A stretch of 5,510 nucleotides of DNA from Fidelibacterota bacterium (lineage in GTDB: Bacteria > Fidelibacterota > UBA2242 > JAFGTP01): NCBI GenBank assembly GCA_021735285.1, contig JAIPHI010000176.1, positions 1-5,510 on the forward strand, given 5' to 3'. The notes beneath the pieces were generated by a model that was given only the letters and a program-made list of their open reading frames with translations, ran no database searches and had not been told where the DNA came from. The number at the start of each line of letters is the position of its first letter. Position 1 is the first letter of the stretch. Shown here piece by piece: positions 5,105 through 5,510 of the stretch. Made by a program: the position numbers and the translations under genes.

Positions 5105-5510
5105 ATGAAGTTTATTGACAATATGCGAACTCAGGCAAAAAGGAAGAAAAAGAAAATCGTTCTTCCTGAGGCAGATGATGAGCGGATAATAAAAGCCGCC
5201 AGCATCCTGTCCCAAGAAAAAATAGCAAGTCCTATTCTGATCGGGAATGAGAAAAATATTAAAGATGAATTTTTAGAATTGGACCTGGATCTCGAAGGAA
5301 TTTCTATATTTGAACCTGAAAAACATCCTCAACTTGATGAATTTGTCGAAATATATTATCAGAAGCGACAACATAAAGGAATTTCTCAAGAGGAAGCCGC
5401 AGAAACTATGCTGGGACGTAATTTTTTTGGAACAATGCTGGTGGAAAAAGGAATCGCAGATGGCTGTTTGTCAGGAGCCGCCACTCCAACCGGAGATGTC
5501 CTAAGACCGG
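5105..5510 (+). CDS. pta: Phosphate acetyltransferase, N-terminal part, 3' end cut off by the window
   Basis: Interconverts acetyl-CoA + phosphate and acetyl phosphate + CoA, usually working with acetate kinase. The window contains 135 complete codons of a family normally about 320-335 residues long in its short form, so more than half lies beyond the right edge. The N-terminus FIDNMRTQAKRKKKKIVLPE, then ADDERIIKAASIL, is the family opening (ir.kAk.k.kriVLPEg.DeRvlkAA). PILIGNEKNI (43-52), YYQKRQHKGISQEEA (84-98), and RNFFGTMLVEKGIADG (105-120) followed by CLSGAATPTGDVLRP (121-135) match the conserved active-site approach (GdADgxvsGaxxxTxdxlRP). A related phosphate butyryltransferase is possible but fits the N-terminal region less well. 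The start directly abuts the coaD stop, with a good ribosome binding site. Confidence 0.93.
   Translation, partial: MKFIDNMRTQAKRKKKKIVLPEADDERIIKAASILSQEKIASPILIGNEKNIKDEFLELDLDLEGISIFEPEKHPQLDEFVEIYYQKRQHKGISQEEAAETMLGRNFFGTMLVEKGIADGCLSGAATPTGDVLRP

Noticed and set aside
5310..5504. Plus-strand open frame of 64 codons
   Set aside because: It overlaps pta in another frame. The pta frame (start 5105) carries family motifs across this stretch, and the alternative product resembles nothing.

Overview
The window is a compact, AT-rich, all plus-strand bacterial segment. It holds the 3' part of dnaJ, a roughly 150-base intergenic region, and then seven genes packed closely enough to form one operon that runs off the right edge. 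No RNA gene, CRISPR array, insertion sequence or phage gene is visible. The organism cannot be named from this sequence. The DnaJ and Pta sequence styles, the repeated Asp-Thr motifs in one envelope protein and the mixture of genes with and without Shine-Dalgarno sites would suit an uncultivated FCB-group lineage (Bacteroidota relatives such as Marinimicrobia). That placement is an inference with low confidence.

Layout: (1) 1-851, C-terminal three quarters of the chaperone DnaJ, with all four zinc-binding repeats. (2) 852-1004, intergenic, with a long-loop inverted repeat and a possible -10 element. (3) 1005-1418, a membrane-anchored helix-hairpin-helix protein of ComEA type. (4) 1399-2181, a single-pass membrane protein of unknown function with evenly spaced Asp-Thr motifs. 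(5) 2208-3134, a divergent PilM-like protein with an actin-type fold. (6) 3131-4075, a single-pass membrane protein that looks like a PilN/PilO assembly protein. (7) 4079-4618 rsmD, 4622-5104 coaD, and 5105 to the edge pta, all housekeeping genes.

Genes 3 to 6 are the interesting block. A surface DNA-binding protein beside a PilM/PilN-like pair suggests part of a type IV pilus, type II secretion or DNA-uptake machine, with a PilM-like cytoplasmic protein docking on the N-terminal tail of a PilN-like membrane protein. All of these proteins are diverged from the classical families, and no pilin, ATPase or secretin is in the window, so the assignment is a hypothesis. The block is apparently co-transcribed with rsmD (rRNA methylation), coaD (coenzyme A synthesis) and pta (acetyl-CoA/acetyl phosphate interconversion). 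A terminator-like hairpin early inside the PilM-like gene could modulate readthrough into the downstream genes.
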